DNA of 64,000 nucleotides from contig NZ_VWWO01000001.1 in assembly GCF_011752935.1 (NCBI RefSeq), positions 310,001 to 374,000 of the forward strand. Direction: 5' to 3'. The notes beneath the pieces are model-generated. The model did not search any database, was not told the DNA's origin, and was given only the letters and a program-made list of their open reading frames with translations. The stretch comes from Chitinophaga sp. Cy-1792. GTDB taxonomy: Bacteria; Bacteroidota; Bacteroidia; Chitinophagales; Chitinophagaceae. Both the position numbers and the translations under genes were made by a program. This document shows positions 46,530-55,488 of the stretch, piece after piece (positions within the stretch are counted from its first letter, which is position 1; every line of letters starts with the position of its first letter).

Positions 46530-46949
46530 TTAGGAATGGGTGGCAGGAGGTATTTCAGGAGAATTACCGGTTGCTGCCAGTTTCTTTAAAATTACCGAAA
46601 TTTTGCTGTGTATGGTGGAAAAGGGCGCGATATTTTTGTCGGTATAGACAAGAAATACGGCCATTTTACGGGACTGGCTGTTGAGCTGATCGTAGAGGGT
46701 TTGTTTTTGCAGGCGCCATGCTTCACGGCTGAGGCGCTTAATACGGTTGCGGTCGGTGGCGCGGGGGAATTTGCGGGTAGATGCGGAGAAACCCACCTGC
46801 ACAGGGTATCCGTTTACCGGCAGCTGATCCAGCGGCATGTAAACGACACGGTATGGAAAAATAGAAAACGCTTTTCCTTCACGAAAAAGCGTTTCAATAA
46901 GTTTCCTGCTCTTTAGCCTTTCTTCCTTTTTAAAAGAATAAGTCTTTAT
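46530..46949 (-). CDS. rnpA: Ribonuclease P protein component, apparent ATA start
   Basis: Protein subunit of RNase P, which matures tRNA 5' ends. The conserved core (VGFSASTRKFPRATDRNRIK, with the RNR motif) is in frame from an ATG at 46838. However, that start would remove the N-terminal third of the fold. The frame continues upstream as KTYSFKKEERLKSRKL, then IETLFREGKAFSIFPYRVVY, a textbook RnpA N-terminus, and the codon where Met is expected is ATA (46949-46947). No ATG, GTG or TTG lies between it and the in-frame TAA. Full length from ATA is 139 residues. rpmH ends 23 nt upstream. A sequence error or a genuine ATA start are both possible. Confidence 0.85.
   Translation of the reverse strand: MKTYSFKKEERLKSRKLIETLFREGKAFSIFPYRVVYMPLDQLPVNGYPVQVGFSASTRKFPRATDRNRIKRLSREAWRLQKQTLYDQLNSQSRKMAVFLVYTDKNIAPFSTIHSKISVILKKLAATGNSPEIPPATHS
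46866..46894 (-). terminator. Terminator-like hairpin inside the 5' part of rnpA
   Basis: A 10-bp perfect stem (AAACGCTTTT / AAAAGCGTTT) with a 9-nt loop, followed on the minus strand by TCTATTTTTCC. It lies within the N-terminal codons of rnpA, about 80 nt after rpmH, and could attenuate transcription beyond rpmH. Confidence 0.4.
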
Positions 46950-46972
46950 GGCAAATAGTATTTATCTACTAA

Positions 46973-47128
46973 TTATTTCAGCTTACGCTCGTCAGAAACA
47001 GTCAGCTTCTTGCGACCTTTAGCCCTGCGGGATGCCAGTACCTTACGGCCATTGGCAGTTTCCATTCTCTTTCTGAAGCCGTGAACGCTCTTTCTGCGTC
47101 TGTTATGCGGTTGAAAAGTACGTTTCAT
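46973..47128 (-). CDS. rpmH: 50S ribosomal protein L34
   Basis: A 51-residue, very basic ribosomal protein. The N-terminus [20 protein letters not shown] and the later [19 protein letters not shown] are diagnostic for L34. The C-terminal extension SDERKLK is slightly longer than in E. coli, as usual in Bacteroidetes. It is the first gene of rpmH-rnpA-yidD and has a well-formed promoter at 47199-47229. Confidence 0.97.
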   Translation of the reverse strand: MKRTFQPHNRRRKSVHGFRKRMETANGRKVLASRRAKGRKKLTVSDERKLK

Positions 47129-47161
47129 TTCTTTTTTTTGTTTTTACCTGTACTACTAAAA

Positions 47162-47177
47162 CCTCCAACAAAGGAGG
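47162..47177 (-). promoter_or_regulatory. Small hairpin in the rpmH 5' leader
   Basis: On the minus strand CCTCC-TTTGTT-GGAGG followed by TTTTAG, between the promoter and the L34 start. It is short and could be a weak attenuator or a chance structure. Confidence 0.3.
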
Positions 47178-47198
47178 AGCTGTTTTTAAAACGGAAGG

Positions 47199-47229
47199 CA
47201 AAGGTAGCAGAAATTATTTGAAAAGCAAA
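47199..47229 (-). promoter_or_regulatory. Promoter of rpmH-rnpA-yidD
   Basis: Minus strand: -33 TTTG (47226-47229), exactly 19 bp, then -7 TACCTTTG (47199-47206). This is the best match in the window to the Bacteroidetes consensus and lies about 70 bp upstream of L34. Confidence 0.8.
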
Positions 47230-47266
47230 ATAATCCGAAAAATCTCCGTTGGCCTAAGCCTCAAAA

Positions 47267-47304
47267 TTAAAAATGGAATGTGGAAATCCACATTCCATTT
47301 TTAA
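47267..47304 (-). terminator. Intrinsic terminator after the second OmpH gene
   Basis: A 17-bp stem (TTAAAAATGGAATGTGG and its complement) with a 4-nt loop, 17 nt after the OmpH stop, ending the envelope operon ahead of the rpmH promoter. T-rich arms are present on both sides. Confidence 0.85.
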
Positions 47305-47321
47305 AATATATTGAAATTCAA

Positions 47322-47831
47322 TTATTTAACGCCCAGTTTTGTTTTAACGGCAGCCAGGATATCGTCGCCGTTTGGAGCAACCAGTAACATACCATTGCTG
47401 TTGTCGATTACATAACCGTAACCTTTTTCTTTAGCCACATCTTCGATAGCTTTACGTGCTTTATCGTAGATAGGTTTCAGCAGGGCAGCCTGTTTTTCCT
47501 GGATTTTCTGCTGAGAAGCATCGCTATAGTCCTGGATTCTTTTCTGGATATCCTGCAGATCTTTAGCTTTGATCTCTTTCATGTTATCAGTCATGCTGGC
47601 TGCTTTATCATTGAATTCCTGCATTTTTTTCTGATACTCTTCGTACATCGCTTTACCATCTCCTTCGAGACTTTTAGCGAAAGTTTGTAATTCAGTCTCT
47701 GCTTTTGCAGTTTCAGGCATAGCCGTAACCAGTGCCTGAGCATTGATATGCGCTATTTTAGCCTGTGCCATTGCGTTTACGCTAAACAAACCAGATACTG
47801 CCACAAAAGCAATAATAACGAACTTCTTCAT
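47322..47831 (-). CDS. OmpH/Skp-like periplasmic chaperone (second copy)
   Basis: Periplasmic chaperone for outer-membrane proteins. The 169-residue protein has a signal peptide (VIIAFVAVSGLFSVNAMAQ) and a start of AKIAHINAQALVTAMPETAK. A long charged helical region (MQEFNDKAASMTDNMKEIKA and on) gives the Skp tentacles, and the end is DDILAAVKTKLGVK. It follows the other OmpH gene by 55 nt. Confidence 0.9.
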   Translation of the reverse strand: MKKFVIIAFVAVSGLFSVNAMAQAKIAHINAQALVTAMPETAKAETELQTFAKSLEGDGKAMYEEYQKKMQEFNDKAASMTDNMKEIKAKDLQDIQKRIQDYSDASQQKIQEKQAALLKPIYDKARKAIEDVAKEKGYGYVIDNSNGMLLVAPNGDDILAAVKTKLGVK

Positions 47832-47886
47832 GATGTTGTCTGTGTTTAAAATCTAAATACTTATAGTTAAAATAATAGGTGCCAGT

Positions 47887-48402
47887 TTATTTTTTCACCC
47901 CGAGGGATTTCAAAATATCATCACTTTTATCCAGTTTCGGATCAAAGAAAATTAAAGTAACGCCACCCGACTTATCAAGTACAAAATCATACATTCTACT
48001 GGCAGCCAGCTTCTGTACGGCATTGTACACTCTATCCTGGATTGGTTTTACCAACTCTTCCCTTTTCTTGAAAAGATCTCCTTCATAACCGAAACGCTTC
48101 TTCTGCAGGTCCTTGGCATCTTTCTCCTTCGCCACGATCTCGTCTTCACGTTTATGTTTCAACTCCTCGGTGAGCATTACCTGCTCCGCCTGATAAGACT
48201 TATACATCTTATCTACTTCCTGAAATTTTGCGTCAATCTCTTTCTGCCATTGGTCTGCAACAGCATCCAGTTTTTTCTGCGAATCCTTGTACTCAGGTAT
48301 ATTATCAAGGATATATTTAGTATCTATCACACAATAGCGCTGTGCATTGGCTCCAAACGCTGCAGCCAGTACAATGGCCGCTGTAATAAATATTTTTTTC
48401 AT
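47887..48402 (-). CDS. OmpH/Skp-like periplasmic chaperone (first copy)
   Basis: A 171-residue Skp-type chaperone with a signal peptide (ITAAIVLAAAFGANA), the OmpH start QRYCVIDTKYILDNIPEYKD and a charged coiled-coil body. It ends SDDILKSLGVKK. It is 69 nt downstream of bamA. The pair of OmpH paralogues next to bamA is typical of Bacteroidetes, where they assist barrel-protein delivery. Confidence 0.9.
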   Translation of the reverse strand: MKKIFITAAIVLAAAFGANAQRYCVIDTKYILDNIPEYKDSQKKLDAVADQWQKEIDAKFQEVDKMYKSYQAEQVMLTEELKHKREDEIVAKEKDAKDLQKKRFGYEGDLFKKREELVKPIQDRVYNAVQKLAASRMYDFVLDKSGGVTLIFFDPKLDKSDDILKSLGVKK

Positions 48403-48471
48403 GCTACAATGGATTTTAACTGCATCCGGAGTTGTCCGGTTAATTCCTGCAATATATAATTTATTTTCACA

Positions 48472-51231
48472 TTATTCTGGTTCGAAGCCGAGCATAAAGG
48501 TAAACTTAGCCGCATTCTTCAATCCCTGACCAGGTTGCAGTCTGTCAAATCCTATACCATAATCAAACCCGAGCAATCCAAACATTGGCAGGTAGAAACG
48601 CATACCCAGACCCGCTGAACGACGTAATCTGAACGGATTGTAATCCTGGATATCACGGTAACCGTTCGCTGCTTCCAGGAAGGCCAGACCAAAGATGGTG
48701 GAACTTGGATTCAGACTTAATGGATAACGTAACTCCATCACGTACTTATTAAATACGGTAAACCCTTCGTATCCCGCTGGCTGACCAGTTTCTGGATTCA
48801 CACTAGGATTGGAGGTATAATACACCGGATAACCTCTCTGAGAGATGATATCACGGTCGTAGATCGCAAAGTTACTCAGACCATCTCCACCCAGCTCAAA
48901 GCGACCGAACGGCGACAGTGTAGTACGGTTGTTGTAACGCCCGATGTAACCGAATTTAGCAGCAACTTTCAGTACGAAAGTCTTGTTATCGCTACCCATT
49001 GGCTTGCTCAAAGGCACATACCATTCCGCATTGAAACGATACTTCTGGTACTCAATAAATTTGAACTGATCAGCAATCGGCTCTGCTTTGTAGTCCTTGT
49101 CCGGATTTAACAAAGAATATGGAGGCGTAAACTGACCGGATAACATGAAGCTGGAACCACTGCGCGGGAAGATCTGCTGATCCACAGAAGAACGTGCCAG
49201 GGTGATTTTCAGGTTGATGTTATTGGCATTACCATTGGAGAATCCAGGGATACCAAAGTAGTTATAGTTCTTCAGTCTGTACTGTTGATAGTTCACAGAA
49301 TAAATCAGGGAGAAATAGTCATCCGGCCATTTCAGCTGTTTACCCAGTGATACGGAAGCACCCAGTACGCGGAAGCTACCATTCGGAGAAGTAGTAGTAT
49401 CGTTATATAACTGTTTGTAATAATCGTTGTAAGCATAAGGGTTCTGGTAGCTGCTGTAGAAGCTTACAGAGAACTGGTTTCTCTTTTTACCGCCCAACCA
49501 TGGTTCAGTAAAGGAGAAGTTATAGGAACGATATGCTTTACCGTTGGAAGATACACGCAGGGAAAGTTTCTGGCCATCACCACTTGGTAACGGATCCCAG
49601 GTTTCTTTCCTGAAGATGTTACGGAGAGAGAAGTTGTTGAAGGTAACACCCAGGGTACCTGTCAGACCGATGTAACCACCCCAGCCCGCAGAGAGTTCCA
49701 GCTGGTCATTGGCTTTTTCCTCCACGGTATAATCGATATCCACTGTACCATCCTGTACGTTAGGCACCGGGTTCATACCGATTTTCTCAGGGTTGAAGAA
49801 ACCAAGGTTAGCAATCTCACGGTTAGAACGGATCAGGTCCTGACGGGAGAATTTCTCACCTGGAATGGTACGCAGCTCACGACGGATAACGTGTTCGTTG
49901 GTTTTTTCGTTACCAGCGATACGTACTTCCTTAATGGTAGCCTGCGGACCTTCACGCAATCTGATTTCATAATCGATGGTATCACCATGGATGGCGGTTT
50001 CCACCGGATCGATCTGGAAGAAGAGATAACCGTAATCCATGTACGCACCGGTGATATCACCACCTTCCTGCGACATTTGCTTACCGATTCTTTTTTCCAG
50101 CAATTCCAGGTTATAGATATCCCCTTTCTTAATACCCAGCATTTTAGTGAGCAAAGAGTCGGAGTACCTTACGTTACCTTTCCAGGTAATATCACCGAAA
50201 TAGTATTTTTTACCTTCAGATACATCGATGTCGATGTTCAGGTTTTTATTGGCAGATGTATAGGTAGTATCCTTTACGATCAACGCATCTCTATAACCAT
50301 TTTTGTTATAGTAGGCTATGAGCTTGCCTTTGTCCTCGATGTACTTACCTTCATTGAATTTGGCAGAGCTGAACAGTTTGAAGCGGAAATAAGGGTCCAG
50401 TTCTTCCAGGGCTCTGGTAGGCTGCAGGAAACCGTAGGTTGTCCAGAAGTTACCTTCCTGAGGGATAGAATCCTTGTACACGACTTCTTTATCCGGATAA
50501 AGGGTAATGTGAGTGGCCTCTTTGGTACCCTTCATGCGTTTTTTCAGCCTGTTATCAGAGATATTATAGTTATTAACAATGTTGATATTATTAATACGGG
50601 TTTTGTTGCCCTTATTAACATCAAACACGATAATAGCGGTATTGACAGCACCACTGTCTACACGCTGGTAAACGGTGACGGTAGCATTACCAAAACCTTT
50701 ATCAGCGTAATATTTATGTGCGGTACCGATTACGTTCTGTTTAACGCCTTCGCTCACCACGTTTCCTTTACGGAGACCGGCTTTGTTGGCGATTTCATCA
50801 GCTTCGGATTTTTTGATGCCTTTGAATGAGAAGCTACCTATACGTGGCATTTCCACGAGTTCTATTTCCAGCCAGATTTTACCATCTTCGATTTTGGTTA
50901 CGTTGATGGAAGCACCGGCAAACAGGCGCTGAGACCATAAGCTTTGCAGGGCTTTTGCGAACTGGTCGCCACCCGGAAATACTACTTTGTCGCCTACACT
51001 CAGGCCGGACAGAGACAGCAGCAAAGATTTATCGAGGTATTGTGTACCGGCAATTGTGATATCGGCAATCTCATATTGTTGCGGTGTACCCACATTGCTG
51101 GGAAATTCAACCTGTGGATTAGCAGGTGTCGGAGCTGGCGGAATGGTATCCTTCTGTTGAGCGGATACACGCATCCCGGCGCCACAACAAATAGCTATAG
51201 CCAGTAGGCCCTTAGGAAATAATTTCTTCAT
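48472..51231 (-). CDS. bamA: Outer-membrane protein assembly factor BamA
   Basis: Essential outer-membrane insertase. The start at 51231 (MKKLFPKGLLAIAICCGAGM, 919 residues) gives a normal signal peptide ending near RVSAQQ; the frame is open to 51261 and both starts overlap uppS. Five POTRA domains follow, beginning with YEIADITIAGTQYLDKSLLL. The large size comes from a loop-rich POTRA region (EGNFWTTYGFLQPTRALEEL). The C-terminal barrel ends AAKFTFMLGFEPE. It lies between uppS and the OmpH genes. Confidence 0.94.
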   Translation of the reverse strand: MKKLFPKGLLAIAICCGAGMRVSAQQKDTIPPAPTPANPQVEFPSNVGTPQQYEIADITIAGTQYLDKSLLLSLSGLSVGDKVVFPGGDQFAKALQSLWSQRLFAGASINVTKIEDGKIWLEIELVEMPRIGSFSFKGIKKSEADEIANKAGLRKGNVVSEGVKQNVIGTAHKYYADKGFGNATVTVYQRVDSGAVNTAIIVFDVNKGNKTRINNINIVNNYNISDNRLKKRMKGTKEATHITLYPDKEVVYKDSIPQEGNFWTTYGFLQPTRALEELDPYFRFKLFSSAKFNEGKYIEDKGKLIAYYNKNGYRDALIVKDTTYTSANKNLNIDIDVSEGKKYYFGDITWKGNVRYSDSLLTKMLGIKKGDIYNLELLEKRIGKQMSQEGGDITGAYMDYGYLFFQIDPVETAIHGDTIDYEIRLREGPQATIKEVRIAGNEKTNEHVIRRELRTIPGEKFSRQDLIRSNREIANLGFFNPEKIGMNPVPNVQDGTVDIDYTVEEKANDQLELSAGWGGYIGLTGTLGVTFNNFSLRNIFRKETWDPLPSGDGQKLSLRVSSNGKAYRSYNFSFTEPWLGGKKRNQFSVSFYSSYQNPYAYNDYYKQLYNDTTTSPNGSFRVLGASVSLGKQLKWPDDYFSLIYSVNYQQYRLKNYNYFGIPGFSNGNANNINLKITLARSSVDQQIFPRSGSSFMLSGQFTPPYSLLNPDKDYKAEPIADQFKFIEYQKYRFNAEWYVPLSKPMGSDNKTFVLKVAAKFGYIGRYNNRTTLSPFGRFELGGDGLSNFAIYDRDIISQRGYPVYYTSNPSVNPETGQPAGYEGFTVFNKYVMELRYPLSLNPSSTIFGLAFLEAANGYRDIQDYNPFRLRRSAGLGMRFYLPMFGLLGFDYGIGFDRLQPGQGLKNAAKFTFMLGFEPE

Positions 51232-51973
51232 TCTGCTGAATTTGTTCGCTTGTTTTGCCAAAACGCCTTTCTCTGGTTTGGTAATTTAAGATGGCTTCGT
51301 AAAGATTCTCATTGCGGAAATCCGGCCAGCGGGTTTCTGTAAAGTACAGTTCCGCATAAGCCAGTTGGTATAAGAGGAAATTACTGATCCTGCATTCTCC
51401 GCTGGTACGGATGATTAATTCAGGATCTGGCATGCCGGCGGTACAGAGATAATTCTCGAAAACATTCGCTGTAATAGAAGCCGGGTCCAGTATACCTTTT
51501 TGCGCATCAGCTGCAATTTTTTTGGCCGCGTTCACGATTTCCCATCTGGCACTATAGCTAAGGGCCATGACAAGGGTCAAACCGGTATTATGGCTGGTAA
51601 GCGCGATGGCTTCCTCCATTTCCTGTTTTGCCTGCGGCGGTAACATGCCCAGGTCCCCAATCACATTCAGCCTGATATTATTTTTAGAAAGGGTATTCAC
51701 TTCTTTTCGGATAGTGTTTACCAGTAGTTCCATGATGCCATTCACTTCGTAAACCGGACGGTCCCAGTTTTCGGTTGAAAATGCGTATAGGGTAAGGTAG
51801 CCGAGTCCAAGATCTGCACAGGCTTCCACAATTGTCCGCACACTCTCCACTCCTTCGTGATGCCCATACAGCCTGTCTTGTCCCCTCTCCTTTGCCCAAC
51901 GGCCATTACCATCCATAATGATGGCAATATGTTTCGGTAGCCGTTGTAAGTCCAATTTATCCTTCAAACTCAT
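51212..51973 (-). CDS. uppS: Isoprenyl (undecaprenyl) diphosphate synthase
   Basis: Makes the C55 lipid carrier for peptidoglycan and exopolysaccharide units. The 253-residue protein has the cis-prenyltransferase motifs HIAIIMDGNGRWAKERG, GHHEGVESVRTIVEAC, FSTENWDRP and RTSGECRISNFLLYQLAYAE. Its 3' end overlaps bamA by about 20 bp, implying coupled translation. A -7 element lies 49 bp upstream. Confidence 0.96.
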   Translation of the reverse strand: MSLKDKLDLQRLPKHIAIIMDGNGRWAKERGQDRLYGHHEGVESVRTIVEACADLGLGYLTLYAFSTENWDRPVYEVNGIMELLVNTIRKEVNTLSKNNIRLNVIGDLGMLPPQAKQEMEEAIALTSHNTGLTLVMALSYSARWEIVNAAKKIAADAQKGILDPASITANVFENYLCTAGMPDPELIIRTSGECRISNFLLYQLAYAELYFTETRWPDFRNENLYEAILNYQTRERRFGKTSEQIQQNEEIIS

Positions 51974-52021
51974 TTGTGTCAGGCGTATTATATCAGATTA
52001 TACAGATTTACTAAAAGTGTG

Positions 52022-52029
52022 CAAAGATA
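52022..52029 (-). promoter_or_regulatory. Candidate -7 promoter element of uppS-bamA-ompH operon
   Basis: TATCTTTG on the minus strand, 49 bp before the uppS start. No TTTG at 19-21 bp upstream. Confidence 0.5.
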
Positions 52030-52181
52030 CAAAAATAGAGTAATGACTTTTTTGGCAAAGCCCGGCAGGGGGTTTTAACGTAGTTTTAACAGCGAATACA
52101 GCACCATAGCGCTTTTCAGGAATTTAAGCGGTGAGGTTCGTCTGTTCAACGGGAAAGTTAGCCCTCCGGTAGAAAGTCGGG

Positions 52182-52189
52182 CAAAGGTA
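52182..52189 (-). promoter_or_regulatory. Second candidate -7 element, directly after the DUF6089 stop
   Basis: TACCTTTG on the minus strand, two bases past the DUF6089 stop codon and 209 bp before uppS. If used, it would give uppS a long 5' leader. No good -33 box is seen. Confidence 0.35.
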
Positions 52190-52190
52190 T

Positions 52191-53057
52191 CTAAAATTTA
52201 CAGTGATAGGAGGTAAATAATATGCTAATTGATAACTCTATCGTCAGGTACTGGTCCTTATCCCGGCTATTGCCACGCTGGCGGCCCTGTACACCTATCG
52301 GAGTACCTACAGCCCCCGACCTGTCCTGCAATTGAGCAGCTATAGTCGGCTGACCGTCCAACCCTGGCGGAAATGCAGCGGGTCCGGCATAAGTAGTACT
52401 GACGTCGTCCAGGTAGTCCGTCTCCGTATACCTGTACAAAGCTTCAATAGCCACATTAACTTTTCTTGATATGTTATACTTGAATCCTCCCCCTATCAGC
52501 CACGCATAGGACAGCAGGCTGTAAGGCTTACGGTCGGGATACAAGGCTGTTCCCTGACCTTCTGTATGTAATGGTTGCAGATAGTATTTCTTGCCGTCCA
52601 GATAGGCGTAAGGGTTAAAATGAAACCCACTCACCCCGCCGGTCAGATATGGCGAAAACCGCTTGTCCAGACTCCCCGGTTCAAATCTGAAAAAATTAAA
52701 ATCTCCCTGTAAAGCCAGTTCAAACAAATCTGTATTAAAACTCAGGTTCCGCCTGCGCGCAAACTCATTCTTATTATAAGTATCCGAATAACCCAGCTGC
52801 ATATACCGGAAATGAGCCCGCAACCCGATGTAGTCATTCATATACTTACGATAGAATATACCTACAGCAGGTTTCATGGCATTTAATGCCCTTCTGGTAT
52901 TCAGGTCCCCGAAATATTGTGCTGTTCCTGCAGATATCCCCAGCTCCCCAACATACTGCAACTCACTCTGAGCGGCAGCCCGCTGTACCAGCATAGGGAC
53001 TGTTGCCAACAGTAACGTAAACACGAATTTTCCAGGATAAAAAAAAGTTTTCAGCAT
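52191..53057 (-). CDS. DUF6089 outer-membrane beta-barrel protein
   Basis: A 288-residue predicted barrel with a signal peptide (FVFTLLLATVPMLVQRAAAQ), then ELQYVGELGISAGTAQYFGD and LNTRRALNAMKPAVGIFYRK. This is the start typical of DUF6089 proteins that sit upstream of uppS/bamA in many Bacteroidetes. Strands with alternating aromatics continue to the C-terminal SISILFTSYHCKF. Function unknown; conserved linkage to bamA suggests an envelope assembly role. Confidence 0.85.
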   Translation of the reverse strand: MLKTFFYPGKFVFTLLLATVPMLVQRAAAQSELQYVGELGISAGTAQYFGDLNTRRALNAMKPAVGIFYRKYMNDYIGLRAHFRYMQLGYSDTYNKNEFARRRNLSFNTDLFELALQGDFNFFRFEPGSLDKRFSPYLTGGVSGFHFNPYAYLDGKKYYLQPLHTEGQGTALYPDRKPYSLLSYAWLIGGGFKYNISRKVNVAIEALYRYTETDYLDDVSTTYAGPAAFPPGLDGQPTIAAQLQDRSGAVGTPIGVQGRQRGNSRDKDQYLTIELSISILFTSYHCKF

Positions 53058-53121
53058 AAATCAGTTATACTTAAACGCAATAATGCCCTATTTATTTAAT
53101 ATGTGATGGTGGAAATTTTTG

Positions 53122-54018
53122 TCAGCTGTTTATCTTGATCATATTTCGGGCATCTATCCCCCACAACAGCTTATTTCTCAGGGTATGAAGGAAATTACTG
53201 TCATCCAGTCTTAAAAGACTCAGCTTAAAACTCTCTTTTCGTATAGCCAGCTGCACATTGCTGCCTATTGTTTCCATACGGGAATCCAGGGTACACAAAA
53301 ACTGATCACTACGGCCCTCTACCTCAAAAGATATCACGTTATTATCCGGAACAATAATAGGCCGCACATTCAGGTTATGGGGTGCTACCGGGGTAATGAC
53401 AAAGTTGCCGGCATCAGGGAATACGATAGGGCCGCCACAGCTAAGGGAATAACCCGTAGACCCCGTCGGGGTGGATACAATCAGGCCGTCGGCCCAATAG
53501 GTATTTAAAAATTCGCCGTTAAGATAGGTATGGATCTTCACCATCGCAGAAGTATCCTTCTTATGGATAGTAAACTCATTCAGGGCATACGGTATGTCGC
53601 CGAACAAAGGCATGTTGGAGTCCAGGTGCAGGAGACTACGCTGGTCCACGATATAGGTACGGTGCAGTAATGCCTGTACCAGCCCGTGGATCTCGTCCTT
53701 GCCAATACTGGCCAGGAATCCGAGGCGCCCGAAATTGATCCCTATGACAGGAATAGTGGTATCGCGCACGTAGCAAACGGTATCCAGCAGGGTACCATCT
53801 CCCCCTAAACTCATCAGAAAGTCGATCTTACCGGGTAAATCCTCTGCCCGGGAAAATACTTCCAGCGGGCGCTCAAAAGTGATATGCTGCTCCAGCGTAC
53901 GCAGGAAGGGCTCGTAAATCATGGCAGATATTTCCGCACGCTCCAGTTCATCCAGCAACAAACGGATGTTAGAAATATCTTCTGTAATAAAACCACGGCT
54001 ATAAAGTGCTACCTGCAT
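53122..54018 (-). CDS. nadK: NAD kinase
   Basis: Phosphorylates NAD+ to NADP+. The 298-residue protein has the nucleotide-binding motif FLMSLGGDGTLLDTVCYVR, the catalytic GINFGRLGFLASIGKDEI, and the NE/D and GSTGYSLSCGGPI motifs of the NAD-binding domain. Length and order are standard. It lies 12 nt after the POTRA barrel gene. Confidence 0.96.
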   Translation of the reverse strand: MQVALYSRGFITEDISNIRLLLDELERAEISAMIYEPFLRTLEQHITFERPLEVFSRAEDLPGKIDFLMSLGGDGTLLDTVCYVRDTTIPVIGINFGRLGFLASIGKDEIHGLVQALLHRTYIVDQRSLLHLDSNMPLFGDIPYALNEFTIHKKDTSAMVKIHTYLNGEFLNTYWADGLIVSTPTGSTGYSLSCGGPIVFPDAGNFVITPVAPHNLNVRPIIVPDNNVISFEVEGRSDQFLCTLDSRMETIGSNVQLAIRKESFKLSLLRLDDSNFLHTLRNKLLWGIDARNMIKINS

Positions 54019-54030
54019 ATCTGTTTTGCT

Positions 54031-55440
54031 TTACATATCTATACTCGCGTGTAAAAATAGTCCTTTTTGCCCTAACTGGTTAAAGCTGTATTCGATACGC
54101 AGGCAGGTATCGTAGAAGGAAACGATGTCCATCCCAAATCCGCCGGTATATAACATCCTGTTGCTAAGTACGCCATTGCCAGGGAATTTGTCGTAGCTGT
54201 AACCAGTATCACCGTAGATTTTCAGGAATACGCGGAGTGGCACGTAGGCAAATTTCTGCGGCACGATCGGTAATTTAAAGCGGGTGGAAAATACTTCCTG
54301 GCGGGCAGTAGCTTTCACGATGGCAAAGCTGGTCCCGTCTACGACATAATATTCAAGTCCGCGGAGATAATCATCATTATACCCGATTGCGAGTTTATTA
54401 ATATATGGCTGATCGGCGCCAAACTTGGCCTGGCTTCGCAGCCCCAGGGCAAAGTAGGTTTTCTTGTATACCTGCCAGTATTTCGCTACGTTCAGCCGTA
54501 TGTGCACATCATTGATGTCGTTTACCCCAAGTAGCCCACGCTTGCCCACTTCTCCCAATATATGAATGCCCCTGAGAGGATATACCCAGCTGTCGGCATG
54601 TATATAATTTACACGATATATGAGATCGATAAAATTCACGTGGGTGCGGCCATTACCCAGGTAATTGGGGTTCAGGATGGCCACGGAATCGGTTACACGC
54701 TCGTAATTGTAGTTCAGGAATACCATGTGGCGGGTATTGATACCCGGGCGGAAGCTGTAGCTGAGGCCGGCAGTATAGATCTGTCTTACATAATCATCCT
54801 GCTTAAAAAACACCTGTTTATTAAAAGAGGTACTGTCATTTACCTCACGGTTCCTGCTGTAGGAAAACAATATCCCCAGGCCATGCTTATAGCTTTTATC
54901 TATATAGGGAACGCTATATTGTAGTTGTAAACGTTGGGTATACCCAAACTGTATGGCGGCGTTGAGGGCATCATTGCGGCCGGTCAGGTTGGCCTGGGTA
55001 CCGCGTACGCCAATATTCACGCGGCTCAGACTATGTCCCTGCTCTACCCACCATTGGTTAAAGTTTCTGTCTGCCAGCTTGAAGATGGGCACCGCAATGG
55101 TATACCATCGTTCCCAGACATCGAAAACGAGGTCGGCTTCGTCGCCGCTCCAGTTTTTCACGTTGGCAGTAACATTCAGGAACAGCGATGTATTAAGAAT
55201 TTGTTTACGGTGTTTCTCCAGCGTTTCGGCAAGATCTTTCAGATATATCGTATCTCCGGGCACCGTATTTACTTCTCGCAGAATTATGGAGGTGCGGGTC
55301 TTTTTATTACCTGTGATAATAATACTTCTGACAATCAGAAAGGCGCCTTTTTCGCTTGTACCGGTAGCATCCTGAGCTGCCACGGGCAACACATATCCAA
55401 GCAGGCACAGTAAAGCCAGCATAAAGCAGCGTCTCAGCAT
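54031..55440 (-). CDS. POTRA-containing outer-membrane barrel protein of the Omp85 family (BamA/TamA-like)
   Basis: A 469-residue protein with a signal peptide (MLALLCLLGYVLPVAAQ), a single POTRA domain (FLIVRSIIITGNKKTRTSII to NTSLFLNVTANVKNW) and a 16-strand-type barrel ending LFLHASIDM. It is much shorter than BamA (five POTRAs). Its substrate is unknown; it may insert or export a limited set of outer-membrane proteins. It is the first member of a nadK-DUF6089 run. Confidence 0.85.
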   Translation of the reverse strand: MLRRCFMLALLCLLGYVLPVAAQDATGTSEKGAFLIVRSIIITGNKKTRTSIILREVNTVPGDTIYLKDLAETLEKHRKQILNTSLFLNVTANVKNWSGDEADLVFDVWERWYTIAVPIFKLADRNFNQWWVEQGHSLSRVNIGVRGTQANLTGRNDALNAAIQFGYTQRLQLQYSVPYIDKSYKHGLGILFSYSRNREVNDSTSFNKQVFFKQDDYVRQIYTAGLSYSFRPGINTRHMVFLNYNYERVTDSVAILNPNYLGNGRTHVNFIDLIYRVNYIHADSWVYPLRGIHILGEVGKRGLLGVNDINDVHIRLNVAKYWQVYKKTYFALGLRSQAKFGADQPYINKLAIGYNDDYLRGLEYYVVDGTSFAIVKATARQEVFSTRFKLPIVPQKFAYVPLRVFLKIYGDTGYSYDKFPGNGVLSNRMLYTGGFGMDIVSFYDTCLRIEYSFNQLGQKGLFLHASIDM

Positions 55441-55488
55441 GTAGGCACAAAAAATTGATGAACAAAACCAAATATAAGGAAATGGAAA

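Noticed and set aside
49891..50829. 312-codon open frame on the plus strand
   Set aside because: Antisense to bamA, no recognisable domain and no start signal; a shadow frame.
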